A stretch of 64,000 bases of DNA from Mycolicibacterium chubuense (GTDB lineage: Bacteria > Actinomycetota > Actinomycetes > Mycobacteriales > Mycobacteriaceae), in the NCBI RefSeq assembly GCF_001044255.1, contig NZ_JYNX01000060.1:308352-372351 (forward strand), read 5' to 3'. The notes under the pieces were generated by a model. The model was not told where the DNA came from, did not search any database, and saw nothing but the letters and a program-made list of their open reading frames with translations. Made by a program: the position numbers and the translations under genes. Positions 34,811 to 46,200 of this stretch are shown here, one piece after another. The stretch's first letter is position 1. Each line of letters opens with the position of its first letter.

Positions 34811-34884
34811 GCGACGTCGTCCCCCGGGCGAAGCCTGGCGCCCGGGGGACGGCGGCCCGCTGCCGACGCCGTATCCTCTGACCC

Positions 34885-35241
34885 ATGATGGTCGCCGCAA
34901 TGCTGTGTCTCGGCGTCGCCGCCGTGACCGCGGCGCTGGGCGTCTGGTCGCTGACCCGGCCGGTGTCCGACGACTTCGTCCGTCAGGTGCTGCGCGGGGT
35001 CGCCCCGACACAGCTGGCCGCGGCGGTGATGCTCGCCGCCGGCGCGGTGGTCGGTTTGTCGGCTCCGCGGCCGACGTCGACGGTGGTGCTGCTGGTGTGC
35101 ATCGGCGGTGCGCTGGCGACCGTGGCCGCAGGATGCTGGCAGAGCGCCAAGGTCGTGGCCCGCGCGAACGCCCGCGTCGCGGCGGGTGCGGACAGCTGCG
35201 CGGGGGCGTGCGCCTCGTGCACGCTGTCCTGCGACCGCTAG
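34885..35241 (+). CDS. Small membrane protein with cysteine-rich tail
   Basis: 118 aa, Rv0039c-like. Three hydrophobic helices (MVAAMLCLGVAAVTAALGVW, TQLAAAVMLAAGAVVGL, TVVLLVCIGGALATVAAGCW) and a C-terminal SCAGACASCTLSCDR cluster with four cysteines that could bind a metal. Function unknown. It overlaps the convergent YqgE gene by 4 bases. Confidence 0.7.
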   Translation: MMVAAMLCLGVAAVTAALGVWSLTRPVSDDFVRQVLRGVAPTQLAAAVMLAAGAVVGLSAPRPTSTVVLLVCIGGALATVAAGCWQSAKVVARANARVAAGADSCAGACASCTLSCDR

Positions 35242-35843
35242 TTGCGGCTGAGATCGATGGGGTGTGTCGCGAGCAGCGACAGCGGCATCGGCTGACGACG
35301 CAGCACCCGCCCCCACAGGTCTACCCGTGGCTCCACCAGCACGTCTGACGGCAACGCGGACAACACGATCCAGTCGTCGCGCTCGATCTCGCCCTCGAGT
35401 TGGCCGATGGTCCAGCCCGAGTACCCGGCGAAGATGCGCACCCCCTCGACCAGCGGGGCGATCGCGTCGGGGTCGGCGTCCAGGTCGACCATCGCGATCC
35501 GGCCCTGCACGTGGCGAAGGCCATTGACGCCGGCCGGGTCCACGCCGACGCGCAGCGTCGCCAGGCACAGCGCCGCGTCGCGTTTGACGGGTCCGCCGAT
35601 GAACATGGTCTTCGGTTTGGTCGCGAGCTTCACCCATTGCGGGAGGACGTTGTACACCGCGGTCTCGCTCGGCCGGTTGAGCACCACGCCCAGGGTGCCG
35701 CCGTCGTTGTGCTCGACGACGTAGATGACGCTGCGCCGGAACGTGGGTTCCAGCAGATCGGTGTTGGCCAGCAACATCGTGCCCGCGCGGACCCGGTAGG
35801 CCGCGGGTGCGACGAAATCCTCCGGATCCTCTGGCTGCGCCAC
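35238..35843 (-). CDS. YqgE/AlgH family protein
   Basis: 201 aa, Rv0038-like. The family motif is visible: RAGTMLLANTDLLEPTFRRS, VIYVVEHNDGGTLGVVLNRP, MFIGGPVKRDAALCLA, GYSGWTIGQLEGEIERDDW. YqgE/AlgH proteins have a conserved fold but no settled biochemical role. GTG at 35843. Confidence 0.9.
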   Translation of the reverse strand: MAQPEDPEDFVAPAAYRVRAGTMLLANTDLLEPTFRRSVIYVVEHNDGGTLGVVLNRPSETAVYNVLPQWVKLATKPKTMFIGGPVKRDAALCLATLRVGVDPAGVNGLRHVQGRIAMVDLDADPDAIAPLVEGVRIFAGYSGWTIGQLEGEIERDDWIVLSALPSDVLVEPRVDLWGRVLRRQPMPLSLLATHPIDLSRN

Positions 35844-35969
35844 CCGACCATTCTGTCATCACCGTCGTCTGCCGGAGGCGAACAAGCGGGGCCCGCCCGG
35901 ATATTTGTACTGTGGCTCCGGTAGCGACATCTCTCGACGCAGCCACCACTCTCCTAGGACGTGAATCCC

Positions 35970-37265
35970 GTGCCCGACGATCGCGCACCTCGCGCAGCGT
36001 GGCGTTCGGTGTGGGCCTCGACCAGGTCCCTGCCCGAGTTCCGTCGCCTGTTGGAACTGCGGGCGGTCAGTCAGTTCGGTGACGGCCTGTTCCAGGCCGG
36101 GCTGGCCGGTGGGCTGATCTTCAGTCCCGAGCGGGCGGCGGGTCCCTGGCAGATCGCCGCGTCGTTCGCGGTGCTGTTTCTGCCGTACTCGCTGCTTGGC
36201 CCGTTCGCCGGCGCGCTGCTGGACCGCTGGGACCGCCGGGTGGTCCTCATCGCCGCCAACCTGGGCCGAATGGCTATGGTCATCGCGGTCGGGCTGCTGC
36301 TGGCCGCGGGCGTGGGTGATGTGCCGATCCTGTTGGGCGCGTTGATCGTCAACGGGCTGACGCGATTCGTGTCGTCCGGGCTGTCGGCCGCGCTACCGCA
36401 TGTGGTGCCCCGCGAACAGGTAATGGCGATGAACTCCATCGCCACGGCCACCGGCGGCGCGGCGGCGTTCTTCGGCGCGAACTTCATGCTGCTGCTGCGC
36501 TGGCTGTTCGGCGCTGGCGACGCCGGCGCCTCGGTGATCATCTTCCTGGTGGCGGTGCCGGTGGCGCTGGCGCTGTGGCTGTCGGTGCGCTTCCCGCCGC
36601 GCATGCTCGGCCCGGACGAAAGCATCCGCGCGGTGCACGGGTCGGTCGCCTACGCGGTGGCCACCGGGTGGGTGCACGGCGCGCGCACCGTGCTCGCGGT
36701 GCCGACCGTCACCGCGACGCTGGCCGGGCTGTCGGCGCACCGGATGGCGTTCGGTCTCAACACACTGCTCGTGCTCGTGCTTGTGCGCCAGAGCGACTCC
36801 GCCTCCGTCGCAGGTCTCGGCACCGCCGCCCTGTTCCTCGCCGCAGCGGGACTCGGCAGCTTCCTGGCCAACGTCGTCACCCCGACGCTGGTGCGGCGAT
36901 GGGGCCGCTACGCCACCCCGATCGGGGCGCTGGCCTTCGCCGCGGCGGTGCAACTCTGTGGCGCCACCCTGCGGCTGCCGGTGATGATCGCGTGCGGCTT
37001 CCTGCTGGGCGGCGCCGGTCAGGTGGTGAAGTTGTGCGCGGACACCGCGATGCAGATCGACGTCGACGACGCGCTGCGCGGCCACGTGTTCACGGTTCAG
37101 GACTCGCTGTTCTGGATGGCGTTCATCCTCGCCATCGCTGCGGCGGCGTTCGTCATCCCGGCCGACGGCCATGCGCCGGGACTGGCGGTCGCGGGCACCG
37201 TCGTCTATCTCGCGGGGCTGGCGGTCTACGCGACGGTCGGTCGCCGGCGCCGACAGCCGGGCTAA
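35970..37265 (+). CDS. Major facilitator superfamily transporter
   Basis: 431 aa with about 12 hydrophobic helices (Rv0037c-like). The intracellular loop after helix 2 reads [20 protein letters not shown], the MFS motif A region. Further helices include [20 protein letters not shown] and [20 protein letters not shown]. Substrate unknown; probably an exporter. GTG 35970 is chosen because CTAGGA sits 11 bases upstream; GTG 35961 is only one base from it. Confidence 0.85.
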   Translation: MPDDRAPRAAWRSVWASTRSLPEFRRLLELRAVSQFGDGLFQAGLAGGLIFSPERAAGPWQIAASFAVLFLPYSLLGPFAGALLDRWDRRVVLIAANLGRMAMVIAVGLLLAAGVGDVPILLGALIVNGLTRFVSSGLSAALPHVVPREQVMAMNSIATATGGAAAFFGANFMLLLRWLFGAGDAGASVIIFLVAVPVALALWLSVRFPPRMLGPDESIRAVHGSVAYAVATGWVHGARTVLAVPTVTATLAGLSAHRMAFGLNTLLVLVLVRQSDSASVAGLGTAALFLAAAGLGSFLANVVTPTLVRRWGRYATPIGALAFAAAVQLCGATLRLPVMIACGFLLGGAGQVVKLCADTAMQIDVDDALRGHVFTVQDSLFWMAFILAIAAAAFVIPADGHAPGLAVAGTVVYLAGLAVYATVGRRRRQPG

Positions 37266-37275
37266 GGTGACCGGC

Positions 37276-38055
37276 ATGGCCGGAGCTGCCCCGATGGTCG
37301 CGGACCTGCGCGCCGAGAGCGACGACCTGGACGCGTTGGTAGCCGACCTGCCGGCGGACCGGTGGGCGACCGACACTCCCGCCGAGGGCTGGACGATCGC
37401 CCATCAGATCGCCCATCTGCTGTGGACCGACCGCGTGGCGCTGGTCGCCGTCACCGACGAAGCAGCGTTCGCCGCGGACATCGTGTCGGCGGCCGCGCAG
37501 AATCCCACCGGGTTCGTCGACGCCGCGGCGGAGGAACTCGCGGTGACTCCGCCCGCGCAGCTGCTCGCCGACTGGCGACACACGCGCACCGCCCTGCACG
37601 ACGCCCTGCTCACCGTCGAGGACGGCCACAAGCTGCCGTGGTTCGGGCCGCCGATGAGCGCGCCGTCGATGGCCACCGCCCGGCTGATGGAGACCTGGGC
37701 GCACGGCCTGGATGTGGCCGACGCGCTCGGAGTGACGCGGGTCCCGACGGGCCGGCTGCGCTCGATCGCCCATATCGGTGTGCGCACGCGCGACTTCGCC
37801 TACACGGTGCACGGGCTGACGCCGCCGGCCGAACCGTTCCACGTGAAACTTCACGCGCCGGACGGCGCGGAATGGTCCTGGGGCCCCGACGATGCGGCGC
37901 AGCGGGTGAGCGGGTCGGCCGAGCACTTCTGCATGCTCGTCACGCAGCGTCGCGCGCGGTCGGAACTCGACGTCGTCGCCGTCGGACCCGACGCCGAGCA
38001 GTGGCTGACGATCGCGCAGGCGTTCGCCGGCCCACCCGGGCGCGGCCGCGGCTGA
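37276..38055 (+). CDS. Maleylpyruvate isomerase/mycothiol-dependent-type protein (DinB-like)
   Basis: 259 aa, Rv0036c-like (TIGR03084 type). N-terminal DinB/mycothiol-dependent four-helix bundle ([34 protein letters not shown] with metal-binding His, [15 protein letters not shown]), followed by a C-terminal domain ([16 protein letters not shown]). The family uses mycothiol as cofactor; the specific reaction is unknown. AAGGTG precedes the ATG. Confidence 0.82.
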   Translation: MAGAAPMVADLRAESDDLDALVADLPADRWATDTPAEGWTIAHQIAHLLWTDRVALVAVTDEAAFAADIVSAAAQNPTGFVDAAAEELAVTPPAQLLADWRHTRTALHDALLTVEDGHKLPWFGPPMSAPSMATARLMETWAHGLDVADALGVTRVPTGRLRSIAHIGVRTRDFAYTVHGLTPPAEPFHVKLHAPDGAEWSWGPDDAAQRVSGSAEHFCMLVTQRRARSELDVVAVGPDAEQWLTIAQAFAGPPGRGRG

Positions 38056-38062
38056 TCGGAGG

Positions 38063-38557
38063 TCAGAGGCTGTCGGCGCTGTCGGCGGCGCCGTCGTCGT
38101 CGGTGTCGACCAGGCGGACATCCCAGCGGCCGTCACCGTCGATGTCGACCCACGCCGTCCCCGCCCCGAACGCCCGGTCTGCCAACCCGTCACCGTCACT
38201 GTCGGTCAACCGCTCCGCTGCCTGCCCGTCCCCGTCGAGGTCCACCGTCGCGCTGTCCGCCGGGTGCTCCACCCCGTCGAGCCCGAGCCAGCGCACCGCG
38301 GCTGCCCGGTCTGCGCTCACCGCCCAGGTACCGGTCCCATCGTCGGTGACGTACGCCTCCCCGTCCCCGCCGAAGTCCAGCACCCCGTGGTCGGCCCACC
38401 CGTCGACGTCGAGGTCGGCGAGTGCGTCGTCGAGAAGGCCGTCGCCGTCCAGATCGAGCGTCACGGCGTCGCGCAGCCCGTCACCGTCGACATCGGTGGT
38501 CGGGTCGGCGCTCCATATCGTCGCCGAGCCGTCCGGATCGCCCAGGCAGTACTCCAT
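38063..38557 (-). CDS. DxDxDG-repeat (calcium-binding-like) protein
   Basis: 164 aa made almost entirely of acidic repeats such as DVDGDGLRD, DLDGDGLLDD, DSDGDGLAD, DIDGDGRWD, DTDDDGAAD, resembling thrombospondin type 3 or dockerin calcium loops. No signal peptide is visible. It corresponds in position to Rv3906c beside pcnA. It is probably a Ca-binding structural protein. It is followed by a convergent neighbour only 8 bases away. Confidence 0.7.
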   Translation of the reverse strand: MEYCLGDPDGSATIWSADPTTDVDGDGLRDAVTLDLDGDGLLDDALADLDVDGWADHGVLDFGGDGEAYVTDDGTGTWAVSADRAAAVRWLGLDGVEHPADSATVDLDGDGQAAERLTDSDGDGLADRAFGAGTAWVDIDGDGRWDVRLVDTDDDGAADSADSL

Positions 38558-38562
38558 ACCTG

Positions 38563-40047
38563 TCAGACGCGCGGCTCACCCTTCTCGTTCCACCACGTCA
38601 AGAGTTCCTCGATCGCTTCCTCGCGGCTGAGCGGGCCGCGGTCCAGCCGCAACTCCTTGAGGTGATTCCACGCCTGCCCGACCTGCGGCCCGGGCGGGAT
38701 GTCGAGGATCTGCATGATCTCGTTGCCGTCGATGTCCGGCCGCACCCGCGCCAAGTCCTCCTTGGCCGCCAATTCGGCGATGCGGTGCTCGAGGTCGTCG
38801 TAGTTGGCCTGCAGCCGTGCGGCCCGGCGTTTGTTGCGCGTGGTGCAGTCGGCGCGCACCAGCTTGTGCAACCGGCTCAGCAGCGGGCCGGCGTCGGTGA
38901 CGTACCGGCGCACCGCCGAGTCAGTCCACCGGCCCTCGCCGTACCCGTGGAACCGCAGGTGCAGATAGACCAGTTGCGAAACGTCATCGATCATCTGCTT
39001 GGAGTATTTCAGCGCGCGCATCCGCTTGCGGGCCATCTTCGCGCCGACGACCTCGTGGTGGTGAAAGCTCACGCCGCCGTCGGGTTCGTGCTTGCGGGTG
39101 GCGGGCTTACCGATGTCGTGCAGCAGCGCCGCCCAGCGCAGCACCAGGTCCGGGCCGCCGCCTTCAGAACCGAGGGGTCCCTCGAGGTCGATCGCCTGCC
39201 GCAGCACGGTCAGCGAATGCTGGTAGACGTCCTTGTGCTGGTGGTGTTCGTCGATGGCCATCCGCATCGCCCCGACCTCGGGCAGCACCACCTCCCCCAG
39301 CCCGGTCTGCACCATCAGGTCGATCCCGGCCACCGGATCGGCGCCCAGCAGCAACTTGTCCAGTTCGGCGGCCACCCGCTCGACACTGATCCGGCCCAGC
39401 TGCGGCGCCATCTCCTCCAGCGCGCGGTGCACCCGCGGCGCCACGGTGAAACCCAGCTGCGACACGAACCGGGCCGCGCGCAGCATGCGCAGCGGGTCGT
39501 CGCCGAAAGACACCTCCGGCGCGGCGGGAGTGTCGAGGGTGCGGGCCTGCAGCGCGGTCAGCCCGCCCAGCGGATCGAGGAAGTCACCGATGCCCCCGGG
39601 CCGATCGGGGTCGATGCGGACCGCCATCGCGTTGACGGTGAAATCGCGGCGCACCAGGTCGTCGTCCAGGTTGTCGCCGAAGGACACCTCCGGATGCCGC
39701 GTCACCTGGTCATACGAATCGGCGCGGAACGTGGTCAGTTCCAGCCGGTCACCGTTCTTGCCGACACCGAGCGTGCCGAACTCGATGCCGGTGTCCCACA
39801 GTGCGTCGGCCCACCCGGCCAGCAGCGCCTTCATCTGCTCGGGGCGGGCGTCGGTGGCGAAGTCCAGATCGGTGCCCAGCCGGCCCAGCAGCGCGTCCCG
39901 CACACTGCCGCCGACCAGATAGAGCGCGTGCCCCCGCTCGGCGAACAACCGTCCGAGCCCCTCGAGCACCTCGCGATGCCGGTTCAGCGACACCTGCGCA
40001 GCGGCCAGCAGTTCGGGGACATCTCGTCCGGACGTGGGCTCAGGCAC
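38563..40047 (-). CDS. pcnA: CCA tRNA nucleotidyltransferase / poly(A) polymerase family
   Basis: 494 aa. Class II nucleotidyltransferase: [30 protein letters not shown] is the catalytic GGxxRD...DxD head (given here in two parts: VGGSVRD and DLDFATD). Then comes [14 protein letters not shown], and a C-terminal HD domain ([28 protein letters not shown]). It adds or repairs the 3' CCA of tRNAs. Rv3907c orthologue, GTG 40047. The opposite-strand mutT4 gene starts 85 bases away. Confidence 0.94.
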   Translation of the reverse strand: MPEPTSGRDVPELLAAAQVSLNRHREVLEGLGRLFAERGHALYLVGGSVRDALLGRLGTDLDFATDARPEQMKALLAGWADALWDTGIEFGTLGVGKNGDRLELTTFRADSYDQVTRHPEVSFGDNLDDDLVRRDFTVNAMAVRIDPDRPGGIGDFLDPLGGLTALQARTLDTPAAPEVSFGDDPLRMLRAARFVSQLGFTVAPRVHRALEEMAPQLGRISVERVAAELDKLLLGADPVAGIDLMVQTGLGEVVLPEVGAMRMAIDEHHQHKDVYQHSLTVLRQAIDLEGPLGSEGGGPDLVLRWAALLHDIGKPATRKHEPDGGVSFHHHEVVGAKMARKRMRALKYSKQMIDDVSQLVYLHLRFHGYGEGRWTDSAVRRYVTDAGPLLSRLHKLVRADCTTRNKRRAARLQANYDDLEHRIAELAAKEDLARVRPDIDGNEIMQILDIPPGPQVGQAWNHLKELRLDRGPLSREEAIEELLTWWNEKGEPRV

Positions 40048-40119
40048 GTCCGGTGAGCCTACTGGTCACAGGCATGTCACCGACCGGCGAGTGCGGCGTG
40101 GGCTGCAGTTCACGGCAGC

Positions 40120-40125
40120 TACTAT
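40120..40125 (+). promoter_or_regulatory. -10 element of mutT4
   Basis: TACTAT ends 7 bases before GTG 40133 and no ribosome binding site is present, so the transcript is probably leaderless. It would drive mutT4 and the coupled downstream genes. Confidence 0.5.
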
Positions 40126-40132
40126 CGCTTGG

Positions 40133-40918
40133 GTGTCGGACGGCGAGCAGCCAAAACCACGACGGCGCCGAGGGCGCCGCCGCGGCCGACGCGCGGCAGG
40201 TCCGCCGGAGCCGGGTGCCGAGAACACCAACGGACACCGCCAGAAGGCGACCTCAAGCGCCGCAGACACCCCGTCGGCCGCGACACCCAAACCTGCGCGC
40301 TCCCGCCCCCGTCGGCCCACAGAACGGCTGCGCACCGTGCACGAGACATCGGCGGGCGGCCTGGTCATCGACGGTCTTGACGGACCCAAGGAAAGCCAGG
40401 TCGCGGCGCTGATCGGCCGCATCGACCGGCGCGGACGGATGCTGTGGTCGCTGCCCAAGGGGCACATCGAGCGGGGCGAGACGGCCGAACAGACCGCTAT
40501 CCGCGAGGTCGCCGAGGAAACGGGCATCCAGGGCAGCGTGCTGGCGGCGCTGGGCAGCATCGACTACTGGTTCGTGACCGAGGGCCGCCGCGTGCACAAG
40601 ACCGTGCACCATTACCTCATGCGATTCGCCGGCGGGGAGCTCTCCGACGAGGACGTCGAGGTGACCGAGGTCGCCTGGGTGCCCCTGCACGAACTGCCGA
40701 AGCGGCTGGCCTACGCCGACGAGCGCCGCCTCGCCGAGGTCGCCGACGAGCTGATCGACAAACTGCACACCGACGGGCCCGCGGCGCTGCCGCCGCTGCC
40801 GCGCAGCACGCCGCGCCGGCGCGGACAGACGCACTCGCACACCCGCAACCACCGGGCCGACTCCACCGCTCAACCACAGCCCGGCGGGCGGACGAACGGC
40901 TGCGGTCAGAGTCCGTGA
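40133..40918 (+). CDS. mutT4: NUDIX hydrolase MutT4
   Basis: 261 aa. A basic, disordered N-terminus (~70 residues, many Arg) and a basic C-terminal tail flank a NUDIX domain. The Nudix box [20 protein letters not shown] (GX5EX7REUXEE pattern) is preceded by MLWSLPK. The family hydrolyses nucleoside diphosphate derivatives, cleansing oxidised nucleotides. Rv3908 orthologue; its stop overlaps the next start by 4 bases (GTGA). Confidence 0.92.
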   Translation: MSDGEQPKPRRRRGRRRGRRAAGPPEPGAENTNGHRQKATSSAADTPSAATPKPARSRPRRPTERLRTVHETSAGGLVIDGLDGPKESQVAALIGRIDRRGRMLWSLPKGHIERGETAEQTAIREVAEETGIQGSVLAALGSIDYWFVTEGRRVHKTVHHYLMRFAGGELSDEDVEVTEVAWVPLHELPKRLAYADERRLAEVADELIDKLHTDGPAALPPLPRSTPRRRGQTHSHTRNHRADSTAQPQPGGRTNGCGQSP

Positions 40919-43275
40919 CCCGTCCGCCCGCGCGCCTGCTCGCCGCGGTCGTCGCGCTGCTGTTGGCTGTCGTGCCGATCGTCGCACCGGCCGTCGCGGA
41001 CGCCCAACCCTCCACGCTGCCGTTCCTCACCGTGCAGATCGACGGCATCACCCCTGACGTCGTCACCACGACCAGCGACCCGATGGTCACCGTCACCGGC
41101 ACGATCCGCAACGTCGGCGACCGCGCCGTGCGCGACGTGGTGGTCCGGCTGGAACGGGCCGGCGCGGTGACGTCCTCGACCGCGCTGCGCACCGACCTCG
41201 CCGGAAACGTCGACCAGTATCAACCGGTCGCCGACTTCATCACCATCGCCCCGGAAATGGCTCGGGGACAAGAGGTTCCGTTCCGGCTGGGCTATCCGCT
41301 GCGCTCCCCCGACCACTCGTCGCTCGACATCACCGAACCCGGGGTCTACCCGGTGATGGTGAACGTGAACGGCACCCCGGACTACGGGGAGCCCGCCCGG
41401 CTCGACGACTCGCGGTTCCTGCTTCCCGTACTCGGCGTGCCGCCCGCGCAGTCGTCCGACGCCACCACCGACGCGGTGACCTCCGCGGTCCCCCCGGACA
41501 CCACCCGTCCGGTCGGGCTGACGATGTTCTGGCCGCTGGCCGACCGGCCGCGGCTGGCCGCCGGCGCACCGGGTGGCACCACCCCGGTACGGCTGATCGA
41601 CGACGACCTCGCCACCTCGTTGGCCGCGGGCGGCCGGCTGGACGCCCTGCTCGCCGCGGCCGATTTCGCGACCAGCCCGCAGGTCGATCCCGGCGGCGAG
41701 GTCACCAGTGCGCTGTGTCTGGCCGTCGACCCTGACCTGCTCGTCACCGTGAACGCGATGACCAACGGCTACGTCGTCAACGACGCCGCCGACGCCGGGC
41801 CCCGGACCACCCCGACCCATCCGGGCACCGGCCAGCAGGCCGCGATCGGCTGGCTCAACCGGCTCAAGGCGCTCGCCCAGCGCATGTGCGTGACGCCGAC
41901 CGTCTACGCCCAGGCCGACCTCGACGCGCTGCACCGGGTGGCCGATCCCGGCCTGTCGGCGATCGCGACCAACGGTGCCGGCGACATCGTCGACCAGATC
42001 CTCGGGGTCACCTCGACCCGCGGGGCCAGCATCGTCGGCGACGGGCCGCTGACCGCGCCCGCGGTGGATCTGCTCTCGGCGCAGGGCCCGACCGTGGCCA
42101 TCGCCGCGGCGAACCTGACCGGGCCCAGCGACGCCGACGGCGGGCAACCCGGGACCGCCGACACCGCGCCGGTGCGCTACACCGCCAACGTGGTCACCAC
42201 TCCGTTCGACCCGGCGGTCGGCGCGGCGCTCGCCGGTATGGGCACCGGCCCAGAATCGCCGTCGTACCTGGACCCCTCGTTGGACATCGCGGTCAAGCAG
42301 GACTCCGCGATCGCGCGGCGCCAGGATGCGCTGGGCGCGCTGTTGTGGCGCGGGCTCGACCCCGAGACCGTGCCGCGTGACCAGATCCTGATGCCGCCGA
42401 TGACCTGGAGTGCCACCGCCGACGACGCCGAGGCCGTCCTCACCGCGGTGGCCAGCACCATCCGGTCCGGGCTGGCCGTGCCGCGGCCGCTCACCGCGGT
42501 CATCGATGCGGCGAACGCGGTGCACGGCGGCGTGCCTGCGCCGCCGGAGAACGCGGGCAACCCCCGCGGCCGGTTCGACGACGGTGTGGTGTCGGGCATC
42601 GCCGCGACGACCGCCCGGCTGTGGGGCCTGACCGGCGCACTGACCACCGACGAGCGGACCGGACTGACCGGCACGCAGTACACCGCTCCGCTGCGCGAGG
42701 ATCTACTGCGCGCGCTGAGCTTGTCGGTACCACCCGATGCCCGCAACGGGCTGGCCCAGCAGCGACTGACCACCGTCGGCACCACGGTCGAGGACCTGTT
42801 CAAGGCGGTCACGATCGTCAACCCTGGCGGCTCCTACACCCTGGCCACCGAACGCAGCCCGCTGCCGCTGGCGCTGCGCAACGACCTGCCGGTGCCGATC
42901 CGGGTGCGGCTGGACATCGACGCCCCACCCGGGATGACGGTGACCGATCCCGGCGAGATCGTGCTGCCCCCGGGCTTCCTGCCGCTCAAGGTGCCGATCG
43001 AGGTGCACTTCACCCAGCGCGTCGCCGTCGACGTCGCGCTGCGCACCGCCGACGGTCTGGCCCTCGGCGAGCCGGTGCGGCTCTCGGTGCACTCCAACGC
43101 CTACGGCAAGGTGCTGTTCTTCATCACGCTGACCGGCGGGGCCGTGCTGGTGCTGCTGGTCGGACGACGGTTGTGGCACCGGTTCCGCGGCCAGCCCGAT
43201 CCGGCCGACCTCGACCGGCCCGACCCCATCGAAGTGGCACTGGCGTACCAGGACGACGACGGAGGGCGCCGGTGA
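40915..43275 (+). CDS. Secreted/membrane-anchored protein, Rv3909-like
   Basis: 786 aa. Signal sequence ([20 protein letters not shown], cleavage near ADAQP), a long extracytoplasmic region with an Ig-like fold near the start ([20 protein letters not shown]) and another near the end ([18 protein letters not shown]), then one C-terminal helix ([20 protein letters not shown]) and a short cytoplasmic tail. It is coupled on both sides by 4-bp overlaps, to mutT4 and mviN, which suggests a role in peptidoglycan precursor flipping or its regulation. Biochemical function unknown. Confidence 0.78.
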   Translation: MTRPPARLLAAVVALLLAVVPIVAPAVADAQPSTLPFLTVQIDGITPDVVTTTSDPMVTVTGTIRNVGDRAVRDVVVRLERAGAVTSSTALRTDLAGNVDQYQPVADFITIAPEMARGQEVPFRLGYPLRSPDHSSLDITEPGVYPVMVNVNGTPDYGEPARLDDSRFLLPVLGVPPAQSSDATTDAVTSAVPPDTTRPVGLTMFWPLADRPRLAAGAPGGTTPVRLIDDDLATSLAAGGRLDALLAAADFATSPQVDPGGEVTSALCLAVDPDLLVTVNAMTNGYVVNDAADAGPRTTPTHPGTGQQAAIGWLNRLKALAQRMCVTPTVYAQADLDALHRVADPGLSAIATNGAGDIVDQILGVTSTRGASIVGDGPLTAPAVDLLSAQGPTVAIAAANLTGPSDADGGQPGTADTAPVRYTANVVTTPFDPAVGAALAGMGTGPESPSYLDPSLDIAVKQDSAIARRQDALGALLWRGLDPETVPRDQILMPPMTWSATADDAEAVLTAVASTIRSGLAVPRPLTAVIDAANAVHGGVPAPPENAGNPRGRFDDGVVSGIAATTARLWGLTGALTTDERTGLTGTQYTAPLREDLLRALSLSVPPDARNGLAQQRLTTVGTTVEDLFKAVTIVNPGGSYTLATERSPLPLALRNDLPVPIRVRLDIDAPPGMTVTDPGEIVLPPGFLPLKVPIEVHFTQRVAVDVALRTADGLALGEPVRLSVHSNAYGKVLFFITLTGGAVLVLLVGRRLWHRFRGQPDPADLDRPDPIEVALAYQDDDGGRR

Positions 43276-46200
43276 GCACCGCCGGTCCGCGCCGGGCGCC
43301 CGCCCGCTCCGAACTGTCCGACGCCGCCGTCGTGTCCCGATCCTGGGGCATGGCGCTGGCCACCCTGGTCAGCCGGCTCACCGGATTCGCGCGGATCGTG
43401 CTTCTCGCCGCGATCCTGGGTGCGGCCCTGTCCAGCGCGTTCACCGTGGCCAATCAGCTGCCCAACCTGATCGCCGCGCTGGTCCTCGAGGCGACGTTCA
43501 CCGCGATCTTCGTCCCGGTGCTGGCCCGCGCCGAGCGCGACGACGCCGACGGCGGAGCGGCGTTCGTGCGCCGCCTGCTCACGCTGGCGACCACGCTGCT
43601 GCTGGTCGTCACCATCGTCTCCACGCTCGCCGCGCCGCTGCTGGTCGACCTCATGCTCGGCTCCGACCCCCTGGTGAGCCGCCCGCTGACCACCGCGTTC
43701 GCGTTCCTGTTGCTGCCGCAGATCATCTTCTACGGGCTGTCGTCGGTGTTCATGGCGATCCTGAACACCCGCAACGTCTTCGGGCCGCCCGCGTGGGCGC
43801 CGGTGGTCAACAACGTCGTCGCGATCCTCACCCTCGGGCTGTATGTCCTTGTCCCGGGCGAACTCTCGATCGATCCCGTCGAGATGGGCAACGCCAAGCT
43901 GCTGGTCCTGGGCATCGGCACCACGCTCGGCGTGGTGGCGCAGACCGCAGTCCTGCTCGTGGCGATCCGCGCCCAGCGGGTCAGCCTGCGTCCGCTGTGG
44001 GGCATCGACGAGCGGCTCAAGAAGTTCGGCATGATGGCGCTGGCGATGGTGCTCTACGTGCTGATCAGCCAGGTCGGCATGGTGGTCGGCAACCAGATCG
44101 CCAGCGGTGCGGCCGCGTCCGGCCCGGCGATCTACAACTACACCTGGCTGGTGCTGCAGCTGCCGTTCGGCATCATCGGCGTCACGGTGCTCACCGTCGT
44201 GATGCCCCGGCTGTCGCGCAACGCCGCCGCCGACGACGGGCCCGCCGTGCTCGCGGACCTGTCGCTGGCGACGCGGCTGACGATGGTCACCCTGATCCCG
44301 ATCGTGGCGCTGTTCACCGTCGGCGGCCCGGCGATCGGCAGCGCGCTGTTCGCCTACGGCAATTTCGGCTCCGTGGATGCCGGATACCTCGGCATGGCGA
44401 TCACGCTGTCGGCGTTCACGCTGATCCCGTACGCGATGGTGCTGCTGCAGCTGCGGGTGTTCTACGCCCGCGAGGAGCCGTGGACGCCGATCGTGCTGAT
44501 CGTCGTGATCACCACGGTCAAGATCGCGGCGTCGTTGGCGGCGCCGCACCTGACCGCCGATCCCGAAATGGTGGCCGGCTACCTGGGCCTGGCCAACGGG
44601 TTGGGTTTCCTCGCCGGGGCGACGGTCGGTTACCTGCTGCTGCGCTCGCGGCTCGACCCGCCCGGCGGCCGGCTGCTGGGCCTCGACGTCATCCGCACGA
44701 TCCTGGTCACCATCACCGCGTCGCTGGCCGCCGGACTCCTCGCCCACGTGCTGGACCGCCTGCTCGGGCTGGCAACCCTGACCGACCGCTGGGGCGGCGC
44801 CGGCTCACTGCTGCGCTTGGCCGTGCTCAGCCTGGTGATGGCGCCGATGATCGCCGGAATCCTGCTGGCGGCGAAGGTGCCGGAGGCGGTGGCGGCGCTG
44901 GCCGCCGTGCGCGGCCGGCTACGTCGGAGCCGGGCGCCGGCCGGGAGTTCCGTCCCGACCCGGGCGGCCGGTCCGCTCACGTACCCTGATCTCACATCGT
45001 CTCCGCGACGCCCGCGTCAGTTTCCCGGGCCGGCGCGGCGGGGACCCAGGGGCATGGTTGCCGACGACAGGAGAGGGAAAGGAGCTGGTGTGAGCGACAC
45101 CCCCGCCGGCGGTTCCCCTGCGCCCTCCGACTCCTCCGCCACCACCCGGATCAATCGTCCGTCGGCCGACGACTTCCAGCCCGACGTTCCCGAGGTGCCC
45201 GAGGCCGCCCCGCAGCCTGACCGCCCCACCGAGGCGATCGCCACCGCCGGCCCGCCGCGACCGCGTTCGGACTACAGCAACGACCCCACCCGCGAGTCGC
45301 TGGCCTTCGATCCGCCCCGCGAGCCCCCGCTGGAGGCCGCGACAGCCGTCGAGGACGCCGCCCACCTCATCCCGGGCGCGACCGTCGCCGGCGGGCGCTA
45401 CCGCCTCCTGGTGTCCCACGGCGGACCGGCCGGCCTGCAGTTCTGGCAGGCCCTCGACACCGCGCTGGACCGGCAGGTGGCCCTGACCTTCGTCGACCCC
45501 GAGTCCCGGCTCCCCGATCACGAGGTGCAGGAGATCCTCGACCGCACCCAGCGGCTGGGCCGCATCGACATGCCCGGGGTGGCGCGCGTCCTCGACGTGG
45601 TCCGCGTCGGCAAGGGCGGTCTGGTGGTCTCCGAGTGGATCCGCGGTGGATCGCTGGCCGAGGTCGCCGACACCTCGCCGTCCCCGATCGGCGGCGCCCG
45701 CGCGGTCCAGTCGCTGGCAGCCGCCGCCGAAGCCGCACACCGCAGCGGCGTGGCACTCGCCATCGACCACCCCGCCCGGATCCGGGTCAGCATCGAGGGC
45801 GATGTGGCCCTTGCCTTCCCGGCCACGCCGGCCGCCGCGACCCCCGACGACGACATCCGGGGTGTCGGCGCAGCCCTCTACGCACTGCTGATCAACCGCT
45901 GGCCGCTGCCGGAGACCGGTGAGCCCAGCGGACTGGCCGCCGCCGATCTCGACCCAGCGGGCCAAGCCGTGGAGCCACGCACCGTCGACCGGGACATCCC
46001 CTTCCAGATCTCCGCGGCCGCCGTGCGGGCGGTGCAGGAGAACGGCGGCATCCGTAGCGCGTCGACGATGCTCAACCTGCTGCAGCAGGCAACGGCGGTC
46101 GCCGACCGGACCGATCACCTCGCACCTGTGGACGAGACGGTCGAGGAGCCCGGCAGCGCGTGGCAGGCGCAGGCCGATCCCGAGACCGCGAACCGCCGCC

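Noticed and set aside
42621-43271. Upstream extension of the mviN frame
   Set aside because: It is the out-of-frame reading of the Rv3909-like gene; mviN starts at GTG 43272 with a 4-bp overlap.
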